This document shows, one piece after another, positions 6,590 through 14,047 of a DNA stretch of 44,961 nucleotides. How positions within the stretch are numbered: the stretch's first letter is position 1; each line of letters starts with the position of its first letter. The notes under the pieces were generated by a model. The model worked only from the letters and a program-made list of their open reading frames with translations. It did no database searches and was not told the DNA's origin. Source of the stretch: Brevibacterium oceani (GTDB lineage Bacteria; Actinomycetota; Actinomycetes; Actinomycetales; Brevibacteriaceae); assembly GCF_013623835.1 (NCBI RefSeq), contig NZ_JABKDE010000015.1, forward strand, positions 268 through 45,228. Direction: 5' to 3'. The translations under genes were made by a program, and so were the position numbers.

Positions 6590-8038
6590 ATGAGTCTTCC
6601 GTTTGAGATCCCGCCGGTGCCTGACGAGTCTGCCAAGAAGTCACCGTTTACGCCGACGTTCGGTGCGATCCCGCCGTTGCTGGCTGACCGGCAGAGTCTG
6701 ATCAACGACTTCGCTTATGCCCTTGATAGTGGACCTGGTGCGCGGGGGAGGGCAACCCTGGTGACCGGCACTCGTGGTGTGGGCAAGTCGGTGATGCTTC
6801 GCGTCTTCCGCGACGTCGCGGATTCCAGGCAGTGGCTGACGGTGAGTGCACGGGCCACTGCCGGCTTTGTCGATCGGCTCACGACTGCTCGCCTGCCGGA
6901 GGCTCTTACGCAGCTGGATACCGCGAATACGACGCGCACCCGTGTCAAGGGCGGCAGCTTCTCGGCGTTGGGGTTCGGTGGCAGTGTGGATACGGAGACG
7001 GAGAACACGGCTCCGGTGAAGCCGGATTTCCACCATCAGCTCATGCGCACTCTCGAGATCCTTGATGAGCACGGGACGGGGCTGTTGCTGACCTTGGATG
7101 AAGTGCACCGGTCGCACTTGGAAGAGCTGCAGGAAGTCACTGATGCTCTCTCCACTGCCGTCGCTGACGGTGCACCATTCGCATTCGCGGCTGCCGGATT
7201 GCCAGAGACGATCAACGGTCTCGTCAACGATGATGTCTCGACGTTCCTCCGCCGTGCCGAGAGGGTCAACCTTGGCAACCTCTCGCCCGAGGGTGCCGCT
7301 GCGGGTCTACGAGCTCCGATCGAGGCGGCCGGTAAGCATATTGGTGATGAAGCGTTGTCGGCGGCTGTGGAGTCGTCGTCGAACTACCCGTACCTGGTGC
7401 AGCTGATCGGTGACAATTCATGGCGGGCGGCGGGATCGGCGGAAGAGATCACGCTTGATCATGTGCGTGAGGCGGCAGCGTCGGCGACGGAGACAATGTT
7501 TCGCCAGATCCACGAACCGACGCTGGCGAACCTGCCGGAACGTGAGCGGGAGTATGTGGCGGCGATGGGTACCAGCGGCGGGCCGGTGAAGACTGCGACG
7601 GTGGCCGACCAAATGGGTGTCCCGACGTCTCATGCTGGTGTGTTCCGCGACAGTCTGATCAATCGAGGTGTGATCGTGTCACCGCGCCGCGGTGAGGTCG
7701 AGTTCAACATCCCCTACACCGCGGACTTCCTGGAAGCCGAGCAGACGAAAGCGCTCGAGACGTCGACGCGCGGGTTATGGTACTCGACCCAGTCGGAGCG
7801 TGCGTCCGCGATCGCTGAAACCCCGACACAAGATCGTGAGAGCACACGTGGTGGGCAGTCCTCGGCGGCCGCCGGCAGTGTCGATGATGCTCAAGCTGTC
7901 GAAGCGATCACTCACGCTCGGAAGAACCATGCTCCCGGCTCCGCCAACTCGGCGGCGCCGGCCACGCCGGAGACGCCATCGTCGTCGGCGTATCGACCAC
8001 CACAGCAACGCTCAACCGATCAAGGCATTGAACGTTAG
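6590..8038 (+). CDS. AAA+ ATPase with winged-helix domain and export-like C-terminus
   Basis: A 482-residue Orc1/Cdc6-like or AAA_16-type ATPase. ATG at 6590 is chosen over a nearby TTG because CAGGGAG lies 9 nt upstream. Walker A is GTRGVGKS in TLVTGTRGVGKSVML (about residues 60-74); Walker B is LLLTLDEVH. After the lid region, about residues 300-390 look like a winged helix (EREREYVAAM ... VADQMGVPTSHAGVFRDSLINRGVI). The last 90 residues are disordered and contain DDAQAVEAITHARKNH (from D432) and the terminal YRPPQQRSTDQGIER, the latter nearly identical to the Fic toxin end and about 80 percent identical in DNA. It may act on DNA or proteins in the recipient after transfer, for example against host defence or in plasmid establishment; this is inference. 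Confidence 0.8.
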   Translation: MSLPFEIPPVPDESAKKSPFTPTFGAIPPLLADRQSLINDFAYALDSGPGARGRATLVTGTRGVGKSVMLRVFRDVADSRQWLTVSARATAGFVDRLTTARLPEALTQLDTANTTRTRVKGGSFSALGFGGSVDTETENTAPVKPDFHHQLMRTLEILDEHGTGLLLTLDEVHRSHLEELQEVTDALSTAVADGAPFAFAAAGLPETINGLVNDDVSTFLRRAERVNLGNLSPEGAAAGLRAPIEAAGKHIGDEALSAAVESSSNYPYLVQLIGDNSWRAAGSAEEITLDHVREAAASATETMFRQIHEPTLANLPEREREYVAAMGTSGGPVKTATVADQMGVPTSHAGVFRDSLINRGVIVSPRRGEVEFNIPYTADFLEAEQTKALETSTRGLWYSTQSERASAIAETPTQDRESTRGGQSSAAAGSVDDAQAVEAITHARKNHAPGSANSAAPATPETPSSSAYRPPQQRSTDQGIER

Positions 8039-8048
8039 GAGCACGATC

Positions 8049-9056
8049 ATGATCAGTCCGAGGACTCTTCATATTTTTGAGCTCGAGGCCGATGAGCTTC
8101 CGGTGGGGGACTGGACAGCTCACCGTGGCTTGGCGCAAGAAGCCGTGGAGTATGGTTATGCCGCTGAGCTGACTCAGGAGTATGACAACGACGCTGCCAC
8201 CGAGACTCCGTTGACTCATTCTCTGCGGTTCCTGCCCCCGGAGGATGTGGAGGCCTTCGACGAGGGTATTGACGAGCAGGAGTCTCCGATGGGTGGGTCG
8301 GTGACGGTCGAGCAGTTCACTCTTAACCGGCCGCATGGGTTCTATGGGCAGCGCACACCGTTGGAGCATTCCCCGGTTGCTGCGGGTGGTCCAGGTGGCG
8401 TGTACCTCGATCATGGTGGGTGGCAGTCGGTGCACTCGACGTTGACGCAGGCGCTCGAGACTGTGCTCCACGAGCAGAATGATCTTGCGTGGATGCCGCC
8501 GAAGCATCATTCGGTGTTCAATGCTGATGGTGGTCTGTGTGCAGACAATGATGCGCCGCTTCTGCTCAATGTTGATGGTTCGGTTGCTGCTGAGCACGTT
8601 CTCGACGCGTTCCGGGCAGCCGCGGTCGCCGATGGGCGGCACATTAGTGTTGCGACGGGGCGTGAGGATCTTGGGTCTGTGTTCAAAGCGAATTTCACTC
8701 CGGATGGTCAGTGGAGTCTCGGCTCCTACAACGCCACGAGTCGCAACGAGGTTGAGGGCCGTGGACCAGTGCCGGCGAGCCAGGTGACCCAGGAGATTTC
8801 GGATGCGTTCGAGACGCATGTCGAACGTGTTGATCGAGAGTCACGCGGCGAGGAGCGACGAGCTTTTGGGCAGTCGCGTCCAGATGATCAGGCCTTGGGT
8901 GCTCTTGGTCAGGCGATGAAGAATCGGCCGCCGGGTGGGGTGAAGTCTGGTTTGAATGCCCGTACGCAGTCCGGGGGCAGCGCTGCAGACGCGGCGGGTG
9001 GGTTCTCTCGTGGCCATGATTCCGGGGTGCAACGCGAAACCAGATCCGATTGGTGA
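8049..9056 (+). CDS. Unknown protein with shared C-terminal motif, putative T4SS cargo
   Basis: A 335-residue acidic protein with no family I recognise. AGGAG at 8037-8041 supports ATG 8049, and the gene follows the ATPase gene by 10 bp, so they form one operon. There is no signal peptide or membrane helix. The N-terminal 240 residues look globular (HIFELEADELPVGDW ... YGQRTPLEHSPVA ... LHEQNDLAWMPPKHHSVFNADGG). The C-terminal 65 residues are low complexity and contain DDQALGALGQAMKNRPPG (from D279), matching the same motif in the Fic, AAA+ and coiled-coil proteins, then RGHDSGVQRE near the end, which resembles RGHDQGRER at the relaxase terminus. It is therefore a third candidate T4SS-delivered protein. 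Confidence 0.7.
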   Translation: MISPRTLHIFELEADELPVGDWTAHRGLAQEAVEYGYAAELTQEYDNDAATETPLTHSLRFLPPEDVEAFDEGIDEQESPMGGSVTVEQFTLNRPHGFYGQRTPLEHSPVAAGGPGGVYLDHGGWQSVHSTLTQALETVLHEQNDLAWMPPKHHSVFNADGGLCADNDAPLLLNVDGSVAAEHVLDAFRAAAVADGRHISVATGREDLGSVFKANFTPDGQWSLGSYNATSRNEVEGRGPVPASQVTQEISDAFETHVERVDRESRGEERRAFGQSRPDDQALGALGQAMKNRPPGGVKSGLNARTQSGGSAADAAGGFSRGHDSGVQRETRSDW

Positions 9057-9083
9057 CGATCAGCACCTCACTGCTGCTGATCG
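9057..9083 (+). terminator. Hairpin after cargo operon
   Basis: CGATCAGCA (9057-9065) and TGCTGATCG (9075-9083) form a perfect 9-bp stem with a 9-nt loop directly after the stop codon. There is no T-run, so it may be a weak terminator or transcript-end stabiliser. Confidence 0.5.
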
Positions 9084-9123
9084 ATGAAGAGTCGTCCCAA
9101 CTGGGGGTAAGGACAGCTATCAC

Positions 9124-9229
9124 GCGGATAGTTCACGGGCATGTGCAACTTGAGTGGATCGGTTGCCCCGTGACTGTCCGCGGTAGTTTTTCTTGTGAGG
9201 GCAACTGGATTCTAGCGAAGCGAATCCAG
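9124..9229. other. Candidate res site of the adjacent serine recombinase
   Basis: A motif of the form GCGG-(A)YAGT...GGGCAAC appears three times: direct at 9124-9150, inverted at 9162-9181 and direct again at 9180-9206. The first two form a long imperfect palindrome. A perfect 8-bp inverted repeat, CTGGATTC / GAATCCAG, follows at 9205-9229, ending 31 bp before the recombinase start. Several dyad subsites next to a small resolvase gene is the usual layout of a res site, used to resolve plasmid multimers or cointegrates. Confidence 0.55.
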
Positions 9230-9260
9230 GCGGCAGATTGTTACGAGAGGGAGTGGCTTG

Positions 9261-9860
9261 GTGACGGCCTATGGTTACGTTCGGGTGTCCACGGTGGATC
9301 AGAATCCGGGGTTGCAGTTTGACGCGCTGCGCGCGTTAGGGATTGATGATGACCACATGTTCGTCGATCATATTTCCGGGTCGACGAAGACCCGTCCCGC
9401 TCTTGATCGACTTCTGGAGACGATCACCGAGGGTGATGAAGTTGTCGTGTGGAAGCTCGACCGGTTGGGTCGGTCGACTCAGCATCTGATCGAGACGATC
9501 GAGATGTTTAAGACCAGGGGAGTGGCGTTTAAGTCGGTGACTGATCCGGTCGATACGACGACGCCGGCAGGCAATCTCGTGTTCCAGATCTTCGCCGCTC
9601 TGGCGGAGTTTGAGCGTGCGCTCATCGTTGAGCGCACCCAGGCCGGCCTGGAGGCCGCGCGGGCCAATGGTCGGCACGGTGGCCGAAAGTCCAACATCAG
9701 TCCGGAGGCTGCCGAGCACATTCGTAAGCTTCGCGCAGAGCAGTGGACGGTCCGGCAGATCGCGAAAGTTGTGCGTGTGAGTCCGTCAGCGGTGAGCCGT
9801 TTGTTGCGTGGCGAGATCGAACCGAATCCCGAGGTGGGGAAGAAGAAACGTTCCGCCTAG
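9261..9860 (+). CDS. Serine recombinase, resolvase/invertase family
   Basis: A 199-residue small serine recombinase. GTG at 9261 is preferred, with GAGAGGGAG 7 nt upstream; an adjacent TTG at 9258 is possible. The N-terminal catalytic domain has YGYVRVSTVDQN with the nucleophile Ser, the KLDRLGRS block and the helix NLVFQIFAALAEFERALIVERTQAGL. The C-terminal helix-turn-helix is in WTVRQIAKVVRVSPSAVSRLL. Length fits resolvase/invertase enzymes, not large serine integrases. On a plasmid with its own Rep and ParA it probably resolves multimers. The palindromic region upstream is the likely recombination site. Confidence 0.92.
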   Translation: MTAYGYVRVSTVDQNPGLQFDALRALGIDDDHMFVDHISGSTKTRPALDRLLETITEGDEVVVWKLDRLGRSTQHLIETIEMFKTRGVAFKSVTDPVDTTTPAGNLVFQIFAALAEFERALIVERTQAGLEAARANGRHGGRKSNISPEAAEHIRKLRAEQWTVRQIAKVVRVSPSAVSRLLRGEIEPNPEVGKKKRSA

Positions 9861-9949
9861 TTCCCGTAGTTGTGGTGTTTACGCTGCGGCTGTCTTGGTC
9901 TTGATGTGGCTGAGACTCCTGTGCTGCGGGTGATTTCTTCCACGATGCT

Positions 9950-10093
9950 GAGGTAGGCGTGCCGGTGGTGTCAATGTCGGCACTGGGTGCCCTCCTACGC
10001 CGAGAACTTTTCTCCTTCACGCTCGTTCCTCGCTAGAGAAAACTTTTCGTCTCCGTCGGGTTCCCTCGGTGACACCACCGGCACGCCTACCTC
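9950..10093. repeat. 144-bp element bounded by perfect 24-bp inverted repeats
   Basis: The 24-bp arm at 9950-9973 (starts GAGGTAGGCGTGCCGG) is the exact reverse complement of 10070-10093. The 96-bp interior holds further short repeats, including GAGAACTTTTCTCC and GAGAAAACTTTTCG. No clear target-site duplication is seen at the edges. It may be a MITE-like element, a large structured RNA leader for the glutaredoxin gene 46 bp downstream, or a protein-binding palindrome. It encodes no convincing protein. Confidence 0.75.
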
Positions 10094-10138
10094 CGGGCGC
10101 TTCGTGCAATCACCCACTTTGAAGCACAGGAGGACATC

Positions 10139-10363
10139 ATGAACATCGAATTCTGGACCAAAACGAACTGCCCAAGGTGCCGAACCACCGAACGAGTTCT
10201 CGCCGGTCGGGACGTGACGATCACCTACCGTAGCTTCGATGACGAGCCCGGTCTCGTCGACGAGGCGAAGGCCCGAGGCTTCTTCGAAGCTCCCGTCGTC
10301 ATTACTCCTGATGACGCTTGGTCAGGGCACCGGCCCGACAAACTGATCGGGCTGCCGAAGTGA
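10139..10363 (+). CDS. Glutaredoxin/NrdH-like redoxin
   Basis: A 74-residue thioredoxin-fold protein. A strong AGGAGG lies 6 nt before the ATG. The CxxC active site is C-P-R-C in WTKTNCPRCRTTERVL, the cis-Pro strand is in EAPVVITPDDAW, and WSGHRPDKL completes the NrdH/glutaredoxin pattern. It would reduce disulfides, for example of ribonucleotide reductase or an oxidoreductase partner, using thioredoxin reductase or mycoredoxin-type electrons. It is an isolated single gene closed by a bidirectional terminator. Small redoxins are common near mobilisation genes on actinobacterial plasmids, but the reason is not known to me. Confidence 0.88.
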   Translation: MNIEFWTKTNCPRCRTTERVLAGRDVTITYRSFDDEPGLVDEAKARGFFEAPVVITPDDAWSGHRPDKLIGLPK

Positions 10364-10368
10364 TTCGG

Positions 10369-10410
10369 CACCACGAAGGCCCGCACCAACTGGTGCGGGC
10401 CTTCGTGGTG
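10369..10410. terminator. Bidirectional terminator between convergent genes
   Basis: CACCACGAAGGCCCGCACCA (10369-10388) and its perfect 20-nt complement (10391-10410) are separated by only AC. It sits between the plus-strand redoxin stop (10363) and the minus-strand stop at 10423, so it can end transcripts from both sides. Confidence 0.85.
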
Positions 10411-10422
10411 TGAGGGTGTCGT

Positions 10423-10719
10423 CTACGCCGACACTTCTTGACCGTCGATCGGTGTCACCGACGCCGAGGTGTCCGACTTGGTCTTGGACTTGCGGGGACC
10501 ACTCTTGCGAGTGAAGCCCATCTTCTTCAACTCCGATTGCGACCAACCGGAGGCCAATGCCAGTTCGTACGCGTCCGATTCCTGCTGCTCGATCTCGCTG
10601 ATCTTCGTCTGCAGTGTCGCTTTCTCGTCACCGAGCTTCGCCAACGACTTCACCGTGTCGCGGCGTTCTTTCATCATTGCTTCGGCGACTGCCAACGGAT
10701 CAGTCGTGTCGGTGCTCAT
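10423..10719 (-). CDS. Small coiled-coil/HTH-like plasmid protein
   Basis: A 98-residue protein. ATG at 10719 (MSTDTTDP) is chosen because AAGGAG lies 6 nt upstream. Residues about 10-55 are strongly helical and charged (MMKERRDTVKSLAKLGDEKATLQTKISEIEQQ), a likely coiled coil. A short helix-turn-helix-like stretch follows (ELALASGWSQSELKKMGF), then a basic, Lys/Arg/Ser-rich tail. It diverges from mobC across the probable oriT region. A DNA-binding accessory or regulator of mobilisation is a reasonable guess; no named family is recognised. Confidence 0.7.
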   Translation of the reverse strand: MSTDTTDPLAVAEAMMKERRDTVKSLAKLGDEKATLQTKISEIEQQESDAYELALASGWSQSELKKMGFTRKSGPRKSKTKSDTSASVTPIDGQEVSA

Positions 10720-10799
10720 GATCAACTCCTTCGGTGTTTGCTCAATGATCCCAGTGTCTCATGTGGTCAGAATCGTTTCAACGGAATCCGGAAGACCGA

Positions 10800-10940
10800 A
10801 TCCTCGATTTACCCGGCTGAGCGAAAGCTCCGCCTCACCACCGAAAGGTGCCCCAGGCGGAGCGAGCTATACACTTATCCCGGGATAAGTAGCTCGGACC
10901 CTTGCGCTGCGCTTGGGCCGCTGTCACACTGAAAGTGTGT
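10800..10940 (+). other. Candidate origin of transfer (oriT)
   Basis: The intergenic region before mobC contains several dyads. GCTCCGCCT (10827-10835) pairs with AGGCGGAGC (10855-10863), with inner CACC/GGTG arms. ACTTATCCCGGGATAAGT (10873-10890) is a perfect palindrome, framed by GAGCT and AGCTC. CACACT (10925-10930) pairs with AGTGTG (10934-10939). Dense inverted repeats directly upstream of mobC and the relaxase are typical of oriT. The nick site cannot be located from sequence alone. The region must also hold the divergent promoters. Confidence 0.55.
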
Positions 10941-10969
10941 CGTTGCACTAGGCCAGGGAGGTGAAGTCA

Positions 10970-11353
10970 ATGTCAGAGCGCAAGCGCCAAGCAAACGTGA
11001 CCGGCGGCCGGCAGGTGCGCCGTGAGGTGACATTGACTCCCGTCCAGGATGGGCAGCTCGTCGTGGCCGCCGAGCGTGCCGGACGGACGGTGCCGGCGTT
11101 CCTGGTCGAGGCCGGCTTAAAGGCCGGCGGCTACCAGACGGAGACTGAACGACGCGAGAACATTTTCGCTTTGTTCCAGCTGCGCGAACAACTCGCCCGG
11201 ATCGGTAACAACGTCAACCAGATGGCGAAGCTGCTCAACGCGGAGGGTGAAGTCGACACTGATCTGCGTGCGACTCTGGCCGCTGTGCGGGAGAAGATCA
11301 GCGCCGTCGACGAGGTTGTCACCTTGTTCGCTGCGGAGGCTGAAGAAGCATGA
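10970..11353 (+). CDS. mobC: MobC-like mobilisation accessory protein
   Basis: A 127-residue relaxosome accessory protein. ATG 10970 has GGGAGG about 8 nt upstream. The N-terminus resembles a ribbon-helix-helix DNA-binding fold (RREVTLTPVQDGQLVVAAERAGRTVPAFLVEAGLKAG). The MobC hallmark LARIGNNVNQMAKLLN is present in the second half. MobC proteins bind oriT near the nick site and help strand opening for the relaxase. The stop overlaps the relaxase start (ATGA), so the two are coupled. Confidence 0.92.
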   Translation: MSERKRQANVTGGRQVRREVTLTPVQDGQLVVAAERAGRTVPAFLVEAGLKAGGYQTETERRENIFALFQLREQLARIGNNVNQMAKLLNAEGEVDTDLRATLAAVREKISAVDEVVTLFAAEAEEA

Positions 11354-12969
11354 TGCCCAACATCACCCGTGGCGGGAAGATGCCCGGACTCATCATGTAC
11401 CTGGCCGGTCCGGGGCGGGCGAACGAGCACACGAACCCGCACATCGTGGCAGGGTCCGATCACGTGGCCGTGATGGTTGACGCTGGTGTGGAGCTCTCCC
11501 ACGATGATGCCCTCGATATTGCCCGGACTCTCGACCAGCCGAGAAAGGCATTCGGGACGAAGGTGACCTCTCCGGTGAAGGAGTGGAACGAGGAAACGGG
11601 TAAGCGGGAGACGGTGGGTCGGAAGGACTCACACGTGTGGCACTGCTCCCTGTCACTGCGAGCCGATGAAGGTCAGCTGACTGATGCCGGGTGGGAGACG
11701 ATCGCGAACGAGTTCGCAACCCGCATGGGCTTCGTCGACCCCGATGGGGCGAAGTCCTCCCGGTGGGTGGCCATCCACCATGGTGCGTCGAAGAACGGTA
11801 ATGACCACATCCACTTCGTGGCGCAAATGGTCACCGAGGACGGGTCGAAGGCGCGGACTCACAACGACTTCAAACGCGCCCAGAAGATCTGCGGCGAGTT
11901 GGAGAAGGAACACGGCCTGGCAATCACTGAGGGCCGCGAGACCGGGCAGGTTCTCTCGGCCGAGAAGCCAGGAGAGAAGCGCCGGGCTGAGCGTGAGCAG
12001 GCGCCGTGGGTTGAGAAGATCGAGCTGCGCCGCCGACTCCGTGCCGCTCTGGCTGGGTCCAAGTCCGAGGCGAACTTCGTGGCCCGTGTGTATGAGGCGG
12101 GTGTGATCATCCGTCCCCGTTTCGCTGAGGGTCGCACGAACGAAGTCACCGGCTACAGTGTGGCCCTGCCGTCACCAGAGGGCAGCGACCGGGCACCGAT
12201 CTTCTACGCACCCTCGAAGCTCGATAAGTCACTGTCACTACCGAAGGTCCGCGAGACTCTGGGTACCTATTCGAATGGTGACCCGCAGGCTCTGGGTGTG
12301 TGGCAAGAACACCATCGGTCAGCCCGTGCCTCCTCGAGCCCACGTATGGGGGCGATGGATCAGGGTCTACGCGAACGTGTGCAGGAAGGCCGGGTCACGC
12401 ACGCCGATCTCGCGAAGATCTTCGCGGCTGGGTCGATGAAGTACGAGATCGACAAGCCGGGACCATTGGCGCAGATGAGTGAGACACACGCACAGGTCGC
12501 TGCGAATCCGCCGGCCTATGGATACATGGCCCGACAGATCAACCGCGCCGGATCGAAGAACGCCTCGGAAGGGTGGAACGCCATCCTCATGCAAGCAGCC
12601 AGGCTGTCTCGGGTCATGGCTGACACCCAGTTCGGTGGCGATCGCCCCCAGCTGGCGGCGACGAGTGTCGCACTCGGGGCCATGGTCGTCGCCGAAGCCC
12701 AGACCCGCCTCGATGAGGCAGCGGCACGCGGTGCCGCCAGACGTGAAGCCATGGCGGCGACGGAGTCTCAGACACAGGGCACTGGGGTGCCGGCGTCTGG
12801 TGGTGGCAGTGGCATGACCCAGCAGGAGCTGGATCGGATGCAGTCACTGTTGCGGGCCCAACGCGGGAACAAACCAACACCGAGCACCGGGCAGGCACCA
12901 CCCGTAACACCGAAGCCGTACCAGCCACCGGGGCGAGATCGTGGACATGATCAAGGCCGCGAGAGATAG
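11350..12969 (+). CDS. MOBP-type relaxase
   Basis: A 539-residue relaxase of the relaxase/mobilization nuclease domain family. The likely catalytic Tyr is near the N-terminus (Y17 in MPGLIMYLAG). The metal-binding histidines are in RWVAIHHGASKNGNDHIHF (H143/H144, H153, H155), and HVWHCSLSL (around 95-103) precedes them. It nicks oriT, stays covalently bound to the 5' end and is carried into the recipient by the T4SS. The C-terminal 200 residues are helical and then disordered; the end is YQPPGRDRGHDQGRER, close to the ends of the Fic and AAA+ proteins. As the relaxase must be exported, that end is a natural candidate for the translocation signal. Confidence 0.93.
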   Translation: MMPNITRGGKMPGLIMYLAGPGRANEHTNPHIVAGSDHVAVMVDAGVELSHDDALDIARTLDQPRKAFGTKVTSPVKEWNEETGKRETVGRKDSHVWHCSLSLRADEGQLTDAGWETIANEFATRMGFVDPDGAKSSRWVAIHHGASKNGNDHIHFVAQMVTEDGSKARTHNDFKRAQKICGELEKEHGLAITEGRETGQVLSAEKPGEKRRAEREQAPWVEKIELRRRLRAALAGSKSEANFVARVYEAGVIIRPRFAEGRTNEVTGYSVALPSPEGSDRAPIFYAPSKLDKSLSLPKVRETLGTYSNGDPQALGVWQEHHRSARASSSPRMGAMDQGLRERVQEGRVTHADLAKIFAAGSMKYEIDKPGPLAQMSETHAQVAANPPAYGYMARQINRAGSKNASEGWNAILMQAARLSRVMADTQFGGDRPQLAATSVALGAMVVAEAQTRLDEAAARGAARREAMAATESQTQGTGVPASGGGSGMTQQELDRMQSLLRAQRGNKPTPSTGQAPPVTPKPYQPPGRDRGHDQGRER

Positions 12970-12984
12970 GGAAGGATGAGCACC

Positions 12985-14040
12985 ATGAGTATCAACATGA
13001 ACGAAGACGAATCCGAGGTCGCCGAGGGTTTCACTCGCGTCCTGCGCACCGCGATGATGGGCAGCATGCAGGTCCGGGAAGGCATGGAACGGCGCAAGCA
13101 ACAGCAGGAACGCCAGGCTGAGAAGACCGCAGGGGAACAGCAAGTGGCAGCGCGCGAGACGTTCCAGCGCAACGAGAAGGTCGCCAGCGCAGTCCAGCGC
13201 GACGTGCAGTCACCGATGTTCTGGAACCACGCCACCAACAAGAGAGTTGCTGACCTGGTATCGGTGTCTCAGGAGCTCGCGGGCAAACACCCGCAAGCTG
13301 ATGCCGCGTACATGACGGCATCGGACGTGCTGCGCGATAAGCACGGCATCAACCTCGAGGCGATCATGAACGGGTCCGGGAACGGCACCGAACGCCACAA
13401 CGCCCTCCTGGCCGCCCTCGATGACCACAACGCTGCAGGCCGGCTCCGTGAGGAAGCCGAAGAGGCGGACCTCGCGGCGGCGAAGTCGAAGCAGGATGTG
13501 GAGAACTCGATACCGGCTGAGGAACAGAAGTATTCCGACCATCTCCTCACCGCGGCCACCAACGAAGCAGACGCCGCGAAGATGCCCGTGGAGACGTATC
13601 TCGACTCATTGACTGACGAGCAGCGCGAGACCCTGTCTGGTGAGGCTGATAGGGGCATCGAGGACTCACCAGAACGGGACGGGCGCATCGAGCACGCGAA
13701 GGCCCAGGCTGAGGCCTCTGAGGTTCCGGAGCGTACTTATGACACTGAAGCTGAGGTGGCGAAAGATGATGCGGCCATGGCGCAGAAGTCGGAAGGGGAA
13801 AATCTGACCCGGGCTGCACAAGCGTTGCCGGAGTCAGACCATCAGCAGGCGATGGATAAGCACCTCGCGGGTGTCGCCAAGAAGGATCCCCAGGCCGCGC
13901 ACGCACGTGGCCAGGCGCTGAAGAACGTCCCCGGACCAGGCAAGGACTACGTGAAGCAGTCCATGGACTCCAAAGCCACCCCGCGCAAGGCCGCAGGGCA
14001 GAAGCAGAACGCTGCACGCGAGCAGGTTCACCAGCGCTGA
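12985..14040 (+). CDS. Coiled-coil protein after relaxase, putative T4SS cargo
   Basis: A 351-residue highly charged, largely helical protein with no family I recognise. ATG 12985 is preferred, 9 nt after GGGAAGG; ATG 12976 is also in frame. Long Glu/Lys/Arg/Gln-rich stretches (EGMERRKQQQERQAEKTAGEQ and EEAEEADLAAAKSKQDVE) predict coiled coil. It has no membrane segment. Near the end it carries DPQAAHARGQALKNVPGPG (from D301), matching the motif in the Fic toxin, the AAA+ ATPase and the 8049 protein. The last 25 residues are basic. The gene follows the relaxase by 15 bp. It may be a relaxosome protein that is exported with the DNA, or a T4SS adaptor. Confidence 0.75.
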   Translation: MSINMNEDESEVAEGFTRVLRTAMMGSMQVREGMERRKQQQERQAEKTAGEQQVAARETFQRNEKVASAVQRDVQSPMFWNHATNKRVADLVSVSQELAGKHPQADAAYMTASDVLRDKHGINLEAIMNGSGNGTERHNALLAALDDHNAAGRLREEAEEADLAAAKSKQDVENSIPAEEQKYSDHLLTAATNEADAAKMPVETYLDSLTDEQRETLSGEADRGIEDSPERDGRIEHAKAQAEASEVPERTYDTEAEVAKDDAAMAQKSEGENLTRAAQALPESDHQQAMDKHLAGVAKKDPQAAHARGQALKNVPGPGKDYVKQSMDSKATPRKAAGQKQNAAREQVHQR

Positions 14041-14047
14041 CCTTGTT

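Noticed and set aside
7908..8819. Long open frame on the minus strand across two cargo genes
   Set aside because: It crosses two well-supported plus-strand genes, has no ribosome binding site and has an Arg/His-rich composition typical of a shadow frame.
9261..9860. Large serine integrase with attP
   Set aside because: The protein is only about 199 residues, the size of resolvases and invertases; no zinc-ribbon or coiled-coil domain of large integrases is present.
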